Assembly: GCA_036835375.1 (NCBI GenBank) | Contig: DAITMB010000019.1 | Span: forward strand, 1-53,708 | DNA length: 53,708 nt | DNA from: JANQTF01 sp036835375 | GTDB lineage: Bacteria; Bacteroidota; Bacteroidia; J057 | Direction: 5' to 3' | Shown here: piece by piece, positions 52,554 to 53,708 of the stretch | Position numbering within the stretch: position 1 is the first letter of the stretch | Layout of the letters: every line of letters begins with the position of its first letter | The notes under the pieces: generated by a model | Database searches by the model: none | What the model was told of the DNA's origin: nothing | Seen by the model: the letters and a program-made list of their open reading frames with translations, nothing else | Translations under genes and position numbers: made by a program

Positions 52554-53708
52554 ATGAAACAATGGATGCTATTATTTTCAGGCTTATGGCTGTTTCACGC
52601 CCCGGCAGCGGCAGCCTTGAGTTATTCCGGACCCTTATTTGATGGGGGAGACAATGCTGCATCTTCCGTGGCGCCCATGACCTTAGCACGCCAGTTGTCA
52701 GTGCCATCATCTCTGGAAAGAACCTCTACTTTCACTGGCGGAGGATATTGGGAAGAAGGCTATGACGATTTCTACTACTCGCGGAGAATCCGCCGCTTTC
52801 ATAGCACCCGTCCCGAACGAGTAGATTGGGGTTATTTCGATCCCTACTACACCAACGACATTTACTATGTGATCAACACGCCCTACTGGAGTCGTTGGAA
52901 CAATCGATTTAGTCCCTGGAACAGGCGCTCGCTTGTGAGGAGCAACTTTTGGCTTGGTGGGGTAAATATCCAGGTAAGTGTGCATAGTGCCGGGTGGAAT
53001 CCTTGGGGCTACGATCCTTGGGTCTATGCTGATCCTTGGGCTTTCTCGCCAGTGTTTTACCAGCCTGTGTATGCCTATTCCTACAATCCTTGGGTATATG
53101 CCAGCAATTGGAATTGCTTTCCTTACGGATCGTTCAATCGAGGATTCCGCCAAGGCTACCGTCAGGGCTACCGCAACGGGTATGCTAACGGCTACGCCAA
53201 TGGTTGGTACAATGGTGGCGGCGGTGGTGGGTATTCGAACGATTATTGGTGGCGGAGAAATGATGCCAATTATGCCGCTACGGTGCGCGCCCCTATGAAT
53301 TCTCGTCCTGTGCAGCGAACCAATTTGCCACAAGGAAGTCGCGAGGAATATCGGAGACCTTCCACCCCCGGAGGCGATACCCGCGATTTTCGCTCACCGA
53401 CCACGACGGGCAGATCTACCGGTGTGAGGCCCATTGAGCCGGAGATTCGTAGGTCAGAATCCCGTACCTATGAGCGCCCCGGCACTACAAACAGCCGCTC
53501 CGCCAACCCAAACTATCAGCGTAGCGAAGCTCCTTCGGGACGCAGTGCAACTCCAAGTTATGAGCGAACAGCTCCTTCGGGACGCAGTGCAACTCCAAGT
53601 TATGAGCGAACAGCTCCTTCGGGACGCAGTGCAACTCCAAGTTATGAGCGAACAGCTCCTTCGGGACGCAGTGCAACTCCAAGTTATGAGCGAACAGCTC
53701 CTTCGGGA
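52554..53708 (+). CDS. Secreted aromatic-rich protein with 14-residue tandem repeats (partial)
   Basis: A reading frame of at least 385 codons that runs off the right edge. It begins with a signal peptide (MKQWMLLFSGLWLFHAPAAA). The central part is rich in Tyr, Trp, Pro and Asn (YDPWVYADPWAF, SYNPWVYASNWN), followed by YRQGYRNGYANGYANGW and a glycine tract. The C-terminal region is Arg/Ser/Pro-rich and ends in perfect tandem repeats of APSGRSATPSYERT. There is no known domain. Such proteins are likely surface or cell-envelope components. The 3' end lies outside the window. Confidence 0.85.
   Translation, partial: MKQWMLLFSGLWLFHAPAAAALSYSGPLFDGGDNAASSVAPMTLARQLSVPSSLERTSTFTGGGYWEEGYDDFYYSRRIRRFHSTRPERVDWGYFDPYYTNDIYYVINTPYWSRWNNRFSPWNRRSLVRSNFWLGGVNIQVSVHSAGWNPWGYDPWVYADPWAFSPVFYQPVYAYSYNPWVYASNWNCFPYGSFNRGFRQGYRQGYRNGYANGYANGWYNGGGGGGYSNDYWWRRNDANYAATVRAPMNSRPVQRTNLPQGSREEYRRPSTPGGDTRDFRSPTTTGRSTGVRPIEPEIRRSESRTYERPGTTNSRSANPNYQRSEAPSGRSATPSYERTAPSGRSATPSYERTAPSGRSATPSYERTAPSGRSATPSYERTAPSG
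53529..53708 (+). repeat. 42-bp perfect tandem repeat in a coding region
   Basis: Four identical 42-bp units start at 53529, 53571, 53613 and 53655, and a fifth begins at 53697 and is cut by the window end. Each unit encodes APSGRSATPSYERT, and no base differs between copies. The preceding NPNYQRSE is a diverged half-unit. Confidence 0.97.

Noticed and set aside
52707..53333. 208-residue minus-strand open frame rich in Ile, Pro and Val
   Set aside because: It is the reverse of the secreted aromatic-rich protein, whose signal peptide and continuous plus-strand frame into the repeats are stronger.
53485..53682. Minus-strand repeat frame (ELHCVPKELFAHN units)
   Set aside because: The antisense translation of the 42-bp repeat; the plus-strand frame is continuous with a secreted protein.
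1..53708. Search for CRISPR arrays, insertion sequences, integrases or phage genes
   Set aside because: No regularly spaced direct repeats other than the coding 42-bp units, and no transposase, integrase or phage structural motifs were seen.

Overview
The window looks like chromosomal DNA from a Bacteroidota bacterium of moderate GC content, possibly Saprospiria or a related gliding lineage; the class is a guess. Pointers are: a PorE-like protein and a Plug-like protein of the type IX secretion system (T9SS), a DUF1501 protein ending in a T9SS sorting domain, Bacteroidota-type purM, upp and tdk, the acpP-fabF-rnc block beside an IPExxxVDY-like gene and pyk, the DUF3822-rsmD-coaD block, and promoter-like TAnnTTTG boxes instead of sigma70 boxes. 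Shine-Dalgarno sequences are generally absent. No phage, insertion sequence, CRISPR array or integrase was recognised, so this is mostly core genome with lineage-specific envelope genes.

Layout. 1-8.7 kb: tex (-), pfkA (+), a YegP-like protein (+), a glycosyltransferase (-), a HipA-like kinase with an overlapping DUF3037 gene (-), and pyk behind an IPExxxVDY-like gene (-). 8.7-12 kb: acpP-fabF-rnc and tdk (+). 12.1-14.7 kb: purD coupled to a TlpA-like lipoprotein (-), followed by extragenic repeats. 14.9-24.2 kb: envelope proteins (two lipoproteins, a DUF5723 barrel, an SGNH hydrolase), a LolD-type ATPase and a DUF1800-DUF1501 pair. 24.7-33 kb: a barrel-like protein, phoH, an SAM hydrolase/transferase, a small secreted protein, an amidohydrolase, mtaB and an orphan mlaE. 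33.1-38.2 kb: the PorE-like protein, purM and a secreted TPR protein. 38.5-44.2 kb: a minus-strand run with deacetylase-FemAB-upp overlaps and DUF3822, rsmD, coaD. 44.4-50.1 kb: a barrel-like protein, sucD, a short ORF, a degenerate M1 peptidase coupled to the T9SS Plug, and DUF1684. 50.2-53.7 kb: two tRNA-Val genes, a DEAD-box helicase and a secreted repeat protein cut by the window end.

Functional themes are central metabolism (pfkA, pyk, sucD), fatty acid and CoA synthesis (acpP, fabF, coaD), purine and pyrimidine metabolism (purD, purM, upp, tdk), RNA processing and modification (rnc, mtaB, rsmD, tex, helicase, phoH), and envelope or secretion (T9SS parts, LolD, MlaE, lipoproteins, deacetylase/FemAB).

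The least explained items are the HipA-like kinase/DUF3037 pair, the M1-like protein that has lost its zinc histidines beside Plug, the 14-residue perfect repeat at the right edge, a terminator-like hairpin with no parent gene at about 29.17 kb, and two families of extragenic repeats. All calls come from reading the sequence and protein motifs; no database search was run.
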